A stretch of 64,000 nucleotides of DNA from Xenopus tropicalis (GCF_000004195.4 NC_030682.2:153699510-153763509); one strand, 5' to 3'; counted from the stretch's first letter, positions 50,637 to 61,730 are shown. Made by a program: numbers and translations. The notes: generated by a model not told the origin, from the sequence alone.

Positions 50637-51105
50637 AAACCATATATTTTTGGAAAGAACAAAGCAGGACTGTATTTATATATAGGCACTCAGGGGCCCG
50701 TGCCTAGGCTGGCAGCCTTAATGGGGGGCCCTCAGGTGCCTAAAAAATCTCTAAAGGTAGGGGTTTTGCGGAACCTCCTACAGACTCCAGACCCCAAAAT
50801 CTGTCTGCTGAGCCTAGCAGGCTCCATGGAACCAGTGAGAAGCACCAGGGATCGCAAAAGACTCCATCTGCTCCATGGGAAGTGAAGCCTAGTGATGCAT
50901 TGAATGGAGCTCAGCAGCTTCTCTCATCCTTTTAATGGAGATACGTAAGGAGAGTGGCACCACGATACTGGAACCCTGCAATTTGTCTCTTCCCCAATGC
51001 TGCCCCCATACTCCATGTTGTGTGACCAAGATTAAATCTGACTCTCTCTCTTCTAGTTGTATCTTTAAACTGTTGAACCCAATAAAAAGGAACCATTAAA
51101 AGAAA
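50637..51105. other. Unclassified spacer with a hairpin
   Basis: This is about 470 bp with no recognisable gene. A 60-bp imperfect inverted repeat occurs at 50,683-50,742 (TAGGCACTCAGGGGCCC against GGGCCCTCAGGTGCCTA), which could be the end or core of an old element. An AATAAAA word lies near 51,080, just before the decamer array. Confidence 0.45.
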
Positions 51106-52424
51106 AATGTGTCACTGTGTAAGTAAATGTGTAAATGTAATAAATGTGTGTAAATGTGGGTAAATGTGTGCAAATGTGTGTAAATGTAAATAAATGTGAA
51201 TAAATGTGTGTAAATGTGTGTTTAAATTTATGTAAATTTGTGTAAATGTGAGTAAATGTGAGTAAATGTGTGTAAATGTGGGTAAATGTGTGTAAATGTG
51301 TGTAAATGTGTGTAAATGTGAATAAATGTGTGTTTAAATTTATGTAAATTTGTGTAAATGTGAGTAAATATGAGTAAATGTGTGTAAATGTAAATAAATG
51401 TGAATAAATGTGTGTAAATGTGGGTAAATGTGTGTAAATGTGTGTAAATGTGTGTAAATGTAAATAAATGTGAATAAATGTGTGTAAATGTAAATAAATG
51501 TGAATAAATGTGTGTAAATGTGTGTTTAAATTTATGTAAATTTGTGTAAATGTGAGTAAATGTGAGTAAATGTGTGTAAATGTAAATAAATGTGAATAAA
51601 TGTGTGTAAATGTGGGTAAATGTGTGTAAATGTGTGTAAATGTGTGTAAATGTGAATAAATGTGAATAAATGTGTGTAAATGTGTGTTTAAATTTATGTA
51701 AATGTGAGTAAATGTGTAAATGTGAGAAAATGTGTAAATGTGAGAAAATGTGTAAATGTGAGTAAATGAGTAAATGTGAGTAAATGTGTAAATGTGAGAA
51801 AATGTGTAAATGTGAGTAAATGAGTAAATGTGAGAAAATGTGTAAATGTGAGAAAATGTGTAAATGTGAGTAAATGTAAATAAATGTGTGTAAATGTGTG
51901 TAAATGTGTGTAAATGTGTGTAAATGTGTGTAAATGTAAATAAATGTGAATAAATGTGTGTAAATGTGTGTTTAAATTTATGTAAATGTGAGAAAATGTG
52001 TAAATGTGAGAAAATGTGTAAATGTGAGTAAATGTGAGTAAATGTGTGTAAATGTGAGTAAATGTGTGTAACTGTGAGTAACTGTAAATAAATGTGTGTT
52101 TAAATTTATGTAAATTTGTGTAAATGTAAATAAATGTGTGTTTAAATTTATGTAAATGTGTGTAAATGTAAATAAATGTGTGTAAATGTGGGTAAATGTG
52201 TGTAAATGTGTGTTTAAATTTGTGTAAATGTGTGTAAATGTAATAAATGTGTGTAAATGTGTGTAAATGTGGGTAAATGTGGGTAAATGTGGGTAAATGT
52301 AATAAATGTGTGTAAATGTGTGTAAATGTGGGTAAATGTGTGTAAATGTGGGTAAATGTGTGTTTAAATTTATGTAAATTTGTGTAAATGTGAGTAAATG
52401 TGAGTAAATGTGTAAATGTGTGTT
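51106..52424. repeat. Decamer array TGTGTAAATG, segment 1
   Basis: Ten-base units TGTGTAAATG, TGAGTAAATG, TGAATAAATG and TGGGTAAATG are mixed with a recurrent longer variant, TGTGTTTAAATTTATG. Blocks of variants recur in the same order. It stops exactly at the TA duplication of the inserted transposon, and the same repeat continues on its far side. Confidence 0.95.
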
Positions 52425-52426
52425 TA

Positions 52427-52447
52427 CAGTTTTTTCTGATTGCTTAA
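52427..52447 (+). repeat. Left TIR of the Tc1/mariner-like element
   Basis: 21 bp beginning CAGTTTTTTCTGATTGC, paired with 54,597-54,617 with one mismatch. Confidence 0.92.
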
Positions 52448-52825
52448 ACCCTAACTGTGATTCTTATAGCACAATTTCTAAAACTATTAATACTTATAGC
52501 AAAACCACTCACTGAGTTTGCAAAACTAAAAGCACAAACACTGCTTTGCACTCACTTTGCAATTTTGTAACACACACTTTACAAAACTGTAGGCACAATT
52601 CACTGCACAACACTCTTTTTTGCAGAACTTTAAACACAACTCACTGCTTACACTCAATTACCAAATTTCCAACACACTCCTAGCAAAATTATACACATGT
52701 ATGGCTATCATTAACACTATGTTGCCAACTGTCTGGCACACTTTCACATGTGAAAACTGTTTTAGATAATTAGTTCACTTTGCAATCAGCCTAAGTGCTA
52801 TAAATAAGCCACAGGTAAGCTGTCT

Positions 52826-54254
52826 ATGTGGAGTACAATGGAAGGAGCAGTAAGAGTGTGAAGAGTGAGAATCAGAGGAGGCCGAGGGAGAGGACGTGGA
52901 GGTGAAGAAGCGAGAGGGTTAGAGGAAGTTAGAGGAAGAGGACAAGGAGGAGCAAGAAGAGGACAAGGAGGGGAAAGAGGAAGGGTAAGAAGAGTAAGAA
53001 ATAGAATAACTGATGACATCAGAGCTACACTAGTAGACCATGTCATCAACCATGGGATGACCCTGAGGGAAGCTGGCCAACGGGTTCAGCCTAATTTGAG
53101 CCGCTACACTGTGGCAAGCATCATTAGGACATTTTGAAATGAGAATCGGTAAGTACTTTGTAGCACTGCCATACTCTAATGAGAAACACAACAGTACCCT
53201 ACATGCAAAAACACTGAAATTGTTACTTTACAGAATTGCTAGACGTCCAGATGATGGGGGCAGAGGAAGAATGTTCACTCCAGAGCAAGAGACCCATATA
53301 GTGAACATGGTGATTGCCAATAATGCAATAAGACTGCACGAAATACAGCAGCGCATAATTGATAATGACACCATCTTTCAAAATATACACAGTGCAAACA
53401 TTTCTGCACTAAGTCGTGTACTTGCGCGCCACAGAATGAGAATGAAGGAAATTTACAGAGTTCCTTTCGAGAGAAACACAGAACGTGTAAAGCAACTGCG
53501 ATGTGACTATGTGCAGGTAAGCTATAGTGGCATTGGTTCTGAATTTGGAAGTGCATACTGTAGTGCTGTGCATGGGCCTGATGTGTTGCATTTGTTGTGT
53601 CTTGTCCAGAGAGTGATGGAACTAGAAGCAGATGCCATGGGACATGAGCTACTTTTTGTAGATGAGGCCAGTTTTAACCTCAGTAAAACCAGGAGACGTG
53701 GCAGGAACATTATTGGACACCGTGCCATCATCAATGTCCCAGGACAACATGGTGGTAACATAACCATGTGTGCAGCTATAAGCCAAAATGGTGTTGTTAA
53801 CCATCATGCAACCATAGGCCCATACAACACTGCACACATTATTGCATTCCTGGATACCTTACATGACATGCTCACTGTTCAGAGACCAGAGCATACCCGA
53901 TATGTCATCATATGGGACAATGTTAGTTTCCATAGGGCTGCTTTGGTCCACATCTGGTTTACAGACCACCCATCCTTCATGGCACTCAACCTCCCTCCAT
54001 ACTCTCCATTCTTAAATCCCATCGAGGAGTTCTTCTCTGCCTGGTGCTGGAAAGTGTACGACCGTCCTCATCAACAGGTAGCCCTTTTACAGGCAATGGA
54101 GGAGGCATGTGGAGATATTGACCAGGCATCATGTCAGGCCTGGATACGGCATTCAAGGAGATATTTTCCCCGGTGCCTTGGACTGTCTTTTTTTTTCCCT
54201 TTTTTTTTTGTGAAATTACTATTTTGTGTTCTGACTTTGTCTTGGTTTAGATGA
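52826..54254 (+). pseudogene. IS630/Tc1-type DDE transposase with two introns
   Basis: Exon 1 starts at ATG 52,826 or 52,838 and ends at 53,148. Intron 1 is 53,149-53,233 (GTAAGT...TTACAG, 85 bp). Exon 2 is 53,234-53,516. Intron 2 is 53,517-53,609 (GTAAGC...TCCAG, 93 bp, phase 0). Exon 3 runs to the stop at 54,252-54,254. The order is a basic Gly/Arg-rich N-terminus, a helix-turn-helix-like region (TLREAGQRV...YTVASIIRTF), then the DDE domain: FVDEASFN, IWDNVSFHRAA, PPYSPFLNPIEEFF. The second D and the E are separated by 35 residues. TGA codons at 52,859 and 53,135 interrupt exon 1 where CGA (Arg) would fit. The C-terminal tail after RYFPRCLG is T-rich and hydrophobic, probably altered. It is most likely inactive as transcribed. 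Confidence 0.85.
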
Positions 54255-54259
54255 GTGTG

Positions 54260-54265
54260 AATAAA
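54260..54265 (+). terminator. Poly(A) signal of the transposase gene
   Basis: AATAAA starts 6 bp after the transposase stop codon, inside the element. Confidence 0.55.
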
Positions 54266-54596
54266 CACCAATACTTGAAGTTTGGATCCTTGTACGTTTA
54301 CATGACACTATGACAAAAGTATGACCTCAAATTGACATCTGTACACAGAGAAAGAAAAAGCCAGATGTGTTTTGTATTCCTACCATCAGTGTTTAGTTGG
54401 CGCATTGTGTGCTTAGTAGATGATGGCTTGTGTGTACTGTTTGATACGAAAACACCATTTTTACGAAGGTGGGAAGAGTTAATCTCGCTGTGTTCGCTTT
54501 TGCAAGAGAACTACAATGTTTTGATAATTGGGTGAAAGGTTTTCTTATTTGTGTGTAGAGTTTTGCAAAAATAGCCAATAGTTACAAAAAATGTGC

Positions 54597-54617
54597 TTAA
54601 GCAATAAGAAAAAACTG
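54597..54617 (-). repeat. Right TIR of the Tc1/mariner-like element
   Basis: Reverse complement of the left end with one mismatch, followed by the TA target duplication. Confidence 0.92.
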
Positions 54618-54619
54618 TA

Positions 54620-55894
54620 AATTTGTGTAAATATGTGTAAATGTGATTAAATGTGGGTAAAAGTGTGTAAATGTGTGTAAACATGTGTAAATGTGTGTAA
54701 ACGTGGAAAAAATGTGTGTAAATGTGAGTAAAGGTGTAAATGTGAGTAAATGTCTAAATTAATGTAAATGTGTGTAAATGTGAGTAAATTTGTGTAAATG
54801 TGAGTAAATGTCTAAATGTTAGTAAATGTGTGTAAATGAGTGTAAATGTGAATATATGTGAGTAAATGTGTGTTTAAATTTGTGTAAATGTATGTAAATG
54901 TAACTAAAAGTGTGTAAATGTTAATAAATATGTGTAAACATGAGTAAATGTGTGTAAATGTGAGTAAATATGTATAAATGTGAGCAAATGTTTGTGTAAA
55001 TGTGAGTAAATAGTTATGAATGTGTGTAAATGTGAGTAAATGTGAGTAAATATGTGTAACTGTAAGTTTAAATTTATTTAAATGTGAGTAAATATGAGTA
55101 AATGTGTGAAATTTGAGTAAATGTAAGTAAATATGTATAAATGTGAGCAAATGTTTGTAAAGGTGAGTAAATGTTAGTAAATGTATGTAAATGTGCGTAA
55201 AAATGAGTAAATGTGTGTAAATATCTGTTAATGTGTGTAAATGTGAGTAAATGAAAGTAAATGTGTAAATGTGTGTAAATGTCAGTAAATGTGTGTAAAT
55301 GTGAGTAAATGTGTGTGAAAATGTGTGTAACTGGGAGTAAATAATTTTGTAAATGTGAGTAAATGTGAGTAAATATGTATAAATGTGAGTAAATGTGTGT
55401 AGATGTATGTTTAAATTTATGTAAATGTTAGTAAAAATGTGTAAATGTGAGTAAAAGTGAGTAAATATGTGTAAATATGTGTTTAAATTTGTGTAAATTT
55501 CAGTAAATGTGTGTGTAAATGTGAGTAAATAATTGTAAATGTGAGTAAATGTGTGTGAATGTTAGTGTGTAAATGTGTGTGAATGTTAGTGTGTAAATGT
55601 GTGTGTAAATGTGTGTGAATGTTAGTTAGTGTGTAAATGTGAGTAAATGTATTTTAAATTTCTGTAAATGTGAGTAAATGTTTCTAAATGTGAGTAAATG
55701 TGAGCAAATGTGAGCAAATGTGTGTACATGTGAGTAAATATGTATAAATGTGCGCAAATGTGTGAGTAAAAGTGAGAAAATATGTGTATATGTGTGTTTA
55801 AATTTGAGTAAATGTGTGTGTAAATGTGAGTAAATGTGTGTGTAAATGTGAGTAAATGTGTGTGTAAATGTGTGTAAATGTGTGTAAATGCGAC
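54620..55894. repeat. Decamer array, segment 2
   Basis: Same TGTGTAAATG/TGAGTAAATG units as segment 1, more diverged (TATGTATAAATGTGAGC, TTAGTGTGTAAATG). It is bounded by the Tc1/mariner-like element on the left and by the second MITE on the right. Confidence 0.94.
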
Positions 55895-55897
55895 TAA

Positions 55898-58256
55898 GGG
55901 GCTGATTTACTAAGACACGAATTCGAATCCGAATTGGAAAAATTTCGATTGGAAAACGAACATTTTGTGACTTTTTCGTATTTTTTGCGATTTTTTTCGG
56001 CGCCTTTACGACTTTTCGGAAATTGTCGCGACTTTTTCGTTACCAATGCGATTTTCGCAAAAAAACGCGAGTTTTTCGTAGCCCATTACGATTCGCTCAT
56101 ATCTTGTCGCCACTTTTTCGTATTGAGCGCTCGTAAGCGGCGGCCGAAACTTTCAGACTTAGCATGATTTTGGAAGCCTCCCATACGGCTCAATGGCACC
56201 CTGCAGCTCCAACCCGGCCCAAGGAAAGTCTCCCATAGGGCTCAATGGCACCCTGCAGCTCCAACCCGGCCCAAGGAAAGTCTCCCATAGGGCTCAATGG
56301 CACTCTGCAGCTCCAACCCGGCCCAAGGAAAGTCTCCCATAGGGCTCAATGGCACTCTGCAGCTCCAACCCGGCCCAAGGAAAGTCTCCCATAGGGCTCA
56401 ATGGCACTCTGCAGCTCCAACCCGGCCCAAGGAAAGTCTCCCATAGGGCTCAATGGCACTCTGCAGCTCCAACCCGGCCCAAGGAAAGTCTCCCATAGGG
56501 CTCAATGGCACCCTGCAGCTCCAACCCGGCCCAAGGAAAGTCTCCCATAGGGCTCAATGGCACTCTGCAGCTCCAACCCGGCCCAAGGAAAGTCTCCCAT
56601 AGGGCTCAATGGCACTCTGCAGCTCCAACCTGACCCAAGGAAAGTCTCCCATAGGGCTCAATGGCACTCTGCAGCTCCAACCTGGCCCAAGGAAAGTCTC
56701 CCATAGGGCTCAATGGCACTCTGCAGCTCCAACCTGACCCAAGGAAAGTCTCCCATAGGGCTCAATGGCACTCTGCAGCTCCAACCCAGCCCAAGGAAAG
56801 CCTCCCATAGGGCTCAATGGCACTCTGCAGCTCCAACCCAGCCCAAGGAAAGTCTCCCATAGGGCTCAATGGCACTCTGCAGCTCCAACCCGGCCCAAGG
56901 AAAGTCTCCCATAGGGCTCAATGGCACTCTGCAGCTCCAACCCGGCCCAAGGAAAGTCTCCCATAGGGCTCAATGGCACTCTGCAGCTCCAACCTGACCC
57001 AAGGAAAGTCTCCCATAGGGCTCAATGGCACTCTGCAGCTCCAACCTGTCCCAAGGAAAGTCTCCCATAGGGCTCAATGGCACTCTGCAGCTCCAACCCG
57101 GCCCAAGGAAAGTCTCCCATAGGGCTCAATGGCACTCTGCAGCTCCAACCCGGCCCAAGGAAAGTCTCCCATAGGGCTCAATGGCACTCTGCAGCTCCAA
57201 CCTGGCCCAAGGAAAGTCTCCCATAGGGCTCAATGGCACTCTGCAGCTCCAACCTGGCCCAAGGAAAGCCTCCCATAGGGCTCAATAGCACTCTGCAGCT
57301 CCAACCCGGCCCAAGGAAAGTCTCCCATAGGGCTCAATGGCACTCTGCAGCTCCAACCTGGACCAAGGAAAGCCTCCCATAGGGCTCAATGGCACTCTGC
57401 AGCTCCAACCCGGCCCAAGGAAAGTCTCCCATAGGGCTCAATGGCACTCTGCAGCTCCAACCCGGCCCAAGGAAAGCCTCCCATAGGGCTCAATGGCACT
57501 CTGCAGCTCCAACCCGCCCCAAGGAAAGTCTCCCATAGGGCTCAATGGCACTCTGCAGCTCCAACCCGGCCCAAGGAAAGTCTCCCATAGGGCTCAATGG
57601 CACTCTGCAGCTCCAACCCAGCCCAAGGAAAGTCTCCCATAGGACTCAATGGCACTCTGCAGCTCCAACCCGGCCCAAGGAAAGCCTCCCATAGGGCTCA
57701 ATGGCACTCTGCAGCTCCAACCCGGCCCAAGGAAAGTCTCCCATAGGGCTCAATGGCACTCTGCAGCTCCAACCCGGCCCAAGGAAAGCCTCCCATAGGA
57801 CTCAATGGCACTCTGCAGCTCCAACCCGGCCCAAGGAAAGTCTCCCATAGGGCTCAATGGCACTCTGCAGCTCCAACCCGGCCCAAGGAAAGTCTCCCAT
57901 AGGGCTCACTAGCACTCTGCAGCTCCAACCCGGCCCAAGGAAAGTCTCCCATAGGGCTCACTAGCACTCTGCAGCTCCAACCTAGCCCAAGAAAAGTCAC
58001 CATACTGAAGCTTGAATGAATCCGAACGCTACAAAAAAATCGCAACATTTTGCGCAACTTTCGTAATGGCTACGAAAAAGGCGTGACTTTTCGCGCAAGT
58101 TTTAACGCTACGAAAAAATCGCCAGATTTTGCGCAACATTCGGATGGCAACGAAAAAATCGCGATAATTTTCAGAAAAAAACGCCAAATACCGATCATTA
58201 CGAAAAAAACGCAATCGGACGCATTTGGCCGGTTCGTGAGTAAGTAAATGGGCCCC
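55898..58256 (-). mobile_element. Satellite-bearing MITE, copy 2, inverted
   Basis: The ends are GGGGCTGATTTACTAA (left) and GGGGCCCATTTACTTA (right, minus strand), flanked by TAA at 55,895-55,897 and 58,257-58,259. Its left subterminal region matches the right one of copy 1 (GAATCCGAATTGGAAAAATT), and its right region matches the left one of copy 1 (TAATGATCGGTATTT, TTCAAGCTTCAGTATGGTGA). It is therefore the same family in the opposite orientation. It is 2,359 bp, non-coding and inserted in the decamer array. Confidence 0.86.
56178..58000 (-). repeat. 52-bp satellite inside MITE copy 2, ~35 units
   Basis: Same 52-bp unit as in copy 1, reverse-complemented (GGAAAGTCTCCCATAGGG, CTCAATGGCACTCTGCAG, CTCCAACCCGGCCCAA). 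It carries its own variants (AACCTGACCC, GGCACCCTG, CTCACTAGCACTC at the right end), so the two arrays have been homogenised separately. Confidence 0.95.
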
Positions 58257-58259
58257 TAA

Positions 58260-58891
58260 ATGTGTGTGAATGTCAGTTATTTTGAGTAAATGTGTGTAAA
58301 TCGGAGTAAATGTGTGTAAATCTGAGTAAATGTGAGCAAATGTGTGTACATGTGAGTAAATGTGTGAAAATGTTTGTAAAAGTGAGTAAAAATGTTTGTT
58401 AAAATTTGTGTATATATGTTTAAATGTGGGTAAATGTGTGTAAATGTGAGTAAATGTGTGTAAATGTGGAAAAAATGGGTGTAAATGTGAGTAAATATGT
58501 ATAAATGTGAGTAAATGTGTGTTAATGTATTTTTAAATCTATGTAAATGTGAGTTAAAGTAAGTAAATATGTGTAAATGTGTGTTTAAATTTGTGTAAAT
58601 GTGAGTTAAAATGTGTGTAGATGTGAGCAAATGTGAGTAAATATGTGTAATTGTGAGCAAATGTGTGGAAATATGAACAAATGTGAGTAAATTTGAGTAA
58701 ATGTGTGTAAATGTGAGTAAAAGTGAGCAAATGTGTTGAAATATAAGTAAATGTGAGTAAATGTGTGTAATTGTGAGTAAAAGTGAGTAAATGTGTGAAA
58801 TGTGTGTAAATGTGAGAAAATTTGAGCAAATGTGAATAAATGTGTGTAAATGTTTGTAAATATATGTAAATATGTATAAATGTGAGCAAAT
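58260..58891. repeat. Decamer array, segment 3
   Basis: Continuation of the TGTGTAAATG array to the right of the second MITE, with many one-base variants (TGAGCAAATG, TTGAGTAAATG). It ends abruptly at the 5' end of the LINE. Confidence 0.93.
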
Positions 58892-59039
58892 GGGGGCGTG
58901 GCTACCAGCTTGATGTGAGCGGCCGCAATTCTTTTGGGCTCCGCTGCTCGGGCCTAAAATAATTCCCTGGAGTCACCCTAACACGGACACTACGGACGCC
59001 AAAATTAACAGCCAGACTCCTCTTCCCCAGCGCAACAAA
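58892..59039 (+). promoter_or_regulatory. LINE 5' leader
   Basis: 148 bp upstream of the ORF1 start, GC-rich at first (GAGCGGCCGC). An internal promoter would be expected here by analogy with other LINEs; no specific factor site is claimed. Confidence 0.45.
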
Positions 59040-59906
59040 ATGGGGCCAAATAAAGCCGAGAAAAAAGCGGCGGAGACAGCGGCACGGCTAGAGAGATTTG
59101 CCAGGGAAGGAAGGCCTGCGCAAAATGGCGCTGATGAACAACCAGTGTCCCTTAGCCCTTCAACTCCCGGCAGCCCAGCTAGGACGGAGGAACCCTCTCT
59201 CACTGACCTGCTACTCCAAATAAAAGACGTATGCACTACTCTTATAACCGCCAAAACAGAGGAACTAAAAGTTGAGTTCTCCATTTTGAAACACGACATT
59301 CAAAAGCTGCGAGAGCGTACAGTGGAGGCAGAACAATGTATAAGTTCACTGGAAAACTCCTACAGTCCTCTCCCACAACAACTACAAAACCTCCAACAAG
59401 CAGTAGCACAATGGCAAACCAAAGCTGACGATTTGGAGAATCGCCTACTTGGCTTCCCGGAGTGGGTAGAAGGCCCCAACCCAGAAACCTTCTTGGAGAA
59501 CTGGATAAGGGACACATTCCAGGTAACAAACCTTTCTAGCGCTTTTACCATAGAAAGAGCCCATCGCATCCCGATGAGGGCCCCAATTCCAGGTGCCCCC
59601 CCTAGAGCTCTAATTGCACGCCTACTCAATGCTAAGGATAGAGATTCCCTATTAGCAATGGCGCGAGCCAAGGGCCACCTAACGTATGAAAACGCTAAAA
59701 TATCACTGTACCCGGATTTCTCCCAAGAAACACAAAAACAAAGATCCAGGTTCCAAGAAGTCAAAAAACGGCTCAGGGACCAAAAACTTGAATATTCAAT
59801 GCTGTACCCTGCCCGATTAAGAATACAATCCAATGGCACTACATACTTCTTTACCACACCGCAGGAAGCCTCAACTTGGCTGGACACTGCCAATCTGCAA
59901 AGATAA
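59040..59906 (+). CDS. LINE ORF1 protein (L1 ORF1p-like)
   Basis: 288 residues. The N-terminus is basic and low in complexity (1-50). Residues about 55-135 are rich in leucine, glutamine and charged residues with heptad spacing and are probably the trimerising coiled coil. DDLENR (130-135) runs directly into LLGFPEWVEG (136-145). In related L1 ORF1 proteins a short Ser-Arg-Arg-Asn-Asn-type segment lies between these, so about 8 residues of the RNA-binding RRM core appear deleted in frame. The rest of the RRM (ERAHRIP, PRALIARLLNAKDRD) and the C-terminal domain (YPDFSQETQKQR, LEYSMLYPARLRI) are present. The protein would coat the LINE RNA; the deletion probably weakens binding. Confidence 0.83.
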   Translation: MGPNKAEKKAAETAARLERFAREGRPAQNGADEQPVSLSPSTPGSPARTEEPSLTDLLLQIKDVCTTLITAKTEELKVEFSILKHDIQKLRERTVEAEQCISSLENSYSPLPQQLQNLQQAVAQWQTKADDLENRLLGFPEWVEGPNPETFLENWIRDTFQVTNLSSAFTIERAHRIPMRAPIPGAPPRALIARLLNAKDRDSLLAMARAKGHLTYENAKISLYPDFSQETQKQRSRFQEVKKRLRDQKLEYSMLYPARLRIQSNGTTYFFTTPQEASTWLDTANLQR

Positions 59907-60893
59907 ACTAAAATAAGGCTTACCACCCCTCTCTCTACACAAACTGCCAATGCCTACCTGCAACTATTCAGTGAAACCTTTATTTCAACCGCAGAAATTG
60001 CCAACTCAGGACTACTTAACTGTGCCAAATCTTACTCCCTTGCAAGAGAGATATGCAACAGGGAAGCGCAAAGACACAATTAACAGAATACAATGCACAA
60101 CCCACTCGATGACCTTACCAAGATACCTGGCAAAGAAGACACTTCAAACGACAACTCCCAGCAATAGATATAAAAGTGAATATAAACCCAGGCGGGATTA
60201 CCAGATGACTACAGCCTACTAAGAGGAGGGAATTCCACAAGTTCAGCGCTGTACAAGCCACTCCACCAGCAGCGGAACTAAATACCTCTATTACCCTACC
60301 TGCGCAGAGCCCCAACATCCCTACAGAAGTACTATGGATCTGCCAAAGATGCCTCCAGCAAAGGAACTTAAACCACGCACGAACACCTGTGTATACCCGA
60401 AAGCTCGGAGTCCATACTTCAATATAGGGACGCAAACTCAAAGGTACTCTGGGGAGCTGAACACTCTACATATCCCTATTGATATATCCACCGATACTGA
60501 CTACATACCCCAGGTAATACATACTCCTGTTCTCTCTGCCCAAGCCCTGGAGCAGCGGGGCCCATACCCTCACCACCGTACCTCACATCCACTCTACCAC
60601 AACAAGGTGTGCAAGCTACGGTCTGCCCACCCTACTGTCTAACTGCATTTGGTTATATATAACTTGATTTTCTTTTTCTTTTATGTATTGTTCTAGGTTT
60701 GGGGAGAAATTCTGCTTAAGTTGGGGCAAAGCAGAAAGGGTGGGTATGTCATCCACATGTAAGGTGGAAGACAGGGAGCGGGATGTTTATGTTTGTAAAG
60801 TTTTAAAGTTTACCACAGGTAGTTCAGCTAAGAGGTATACACCAATACATGCCCTAAACATAAAACTTAAGCCCATAACTAAATCTACAAACA
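59907..60893 (+). other. LINE inter-ORF region
   Basis: 987 bp separate ORF1 from ORF2. Two short + frames (59,950-60,222 and 60,334-60,642) match nothing I know. A pyrimidine-rich stretch with TTATGTATTGTTCTAG occurs near 60,670-60,695. The spacing is long for an L1-type element; either the family has a long linker or sequence was gained. Confidence 0.55.
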
Positions 60894-61730
60894 ATGGCTA
60901 GACCCCTCTCTATCCTATCATGGAACGTCCGAGGGCTCAATGACCAGATTAAGAGGAAACTGGTCCTAGACTATGTTAAAAAACAAACACCAGAGGTAAT
61001 CATGCTCCAGGAAACGCACCTACAAGGCAGCAAAACTCTAGCACTCAAAAGGCCTTGGGTAGGCTGGGCATTCCACTCCACCTTCTCCACATACACTGGA
61101 GGAGTAGCTACCCTAATTAAAAGAACAGCAAATTTTAAACTATTAACTCTCCAGTCAGACCCTCAAGGGCGTTTCCTACTTATCCATTGCTACCTCAACA
61201 TGGTAGAGACAATACTGGCCAATATCTATATACCTCCCCCATACACAGACAACTGTATAACACAACTGGCTACATTTATTGCAACACACCCGCATGCAAG
61301 GGTAATAGCCACAGGGGACTTCAACACTGTTCTAGATGAACAGCTTGACAGACTACGTAAACAAAACCTGCCCGGCCTAAACAAACCCTCTAACCTCCAT
61401 ACACACATGGAAAACCTAGGATTGACTGAAATTTGGAGGCATACCCACCCCACCGAGACTGGTTTCTCATGCTTCTCAACCTCACATATGGTACTCTCCA
61501 GAATAGACATGGCATTCATATCCAAGGACCTACTCCTTAACATACACTCAGCCACATACCTCGCAAGAGGTATCTCAGACCACGCCCCTCTACAACTAAT
61601 ATGGAATGCTAGGTACCCCCCACAAAGGCGAAATAAACCTTGGTCTTTTAACCCAGTTTGGTTAAATATTATAAATAACGATCAAGGCCTAGCAGACAGT
61701 ATTAAAGAATTTTTCCAAATTATCAGATAA
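60894..61730 (+). CDS. LINE ORF2, endonuclease part, ended by a frameshift
   Basis: 278 residues of an AP-type endonuclease that nicks target DNA for target-primed reverse transcription. The catalytic series is intact and in order: SWNVRGLN (residues 9-16), QETH (about 39-42), GDFN (about 142-145), SRIDMAFIS (about 202-210) and SDHAPL (about 229-234). The frame stops at TAA 61,728-61,730, but the +1 frame continues the protein at once (SDNNIDIAWEAFKAYLRG), so one extra base near 61,715-61,722 has split ORF2. The start ATG follows an A-rich context (ACAATGGC). Confidence 0.88.
   Translation: MARPLSILSWNVRGLNDQIKRKLVLDYVKKQTPEVIMLQETHLQGSKTLALKRPWVGWAFHSTFSTYTGGVATLIKRTANFKLLTLQSDPQGRFLLIHCYLNMVETILANIYIPPPYTDNCITQLATFIATHPHARVIATGDFNTVLDEQLDRLRKQNLPGLNKPSNLHTHMENLGLTEIWRHTHPTETGFSCFSTSHMVLSRIDMAFISKDLLLNIHSATYLARGISDHAPLQLIWNARYPPQRRNKPWSFNPVWLNIINNDQGLADSIKEFFQIIR

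Larger units (their letters stand above)
52427..54617 (+). mobile_element. Tc1/mariner-superfamily DNA transposon, 2,191 bp
   Basis: The inverted ends read CAGTTTTTTCTGATTGCTTAA (left) and CAGTTTTTTCTTATTGCTTAA (right, minus strand), 20 of 21 matching. They are flanked by TA on both sides (52,425-52,426 and 54,618-54,619), the invariant target of IS630/Tc1/mariner elements. The inside holds one transposase gene with two introns and an AATAAA at 54,260-54,265. It sits in the decamer array. Ends are complete, so it could still be mobilised in trans. Confidence 0.92.

Noticed and set aside
54812..55150. Minus-strand frames rich in His/Thr/Tyr/Leu (also 58,277-58,889)
   Set aside because: They are translations of the decamer array.
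55934..56167. 77-codon frame and similar Phe/Arg-rich frames at 47,328-47,663, 50,046-50,409 and 57,854-58,247
   Set aside because: They fall in the subterminal regions of the MITEs and have no conserved protein features.
61226..61555. Minus-strand frames in the LINE (also 59,242-59,950, 60,115-60,441, 62,463-63,998)
   Set aside because: These are antisense shadows of ORF1 and ORF2.
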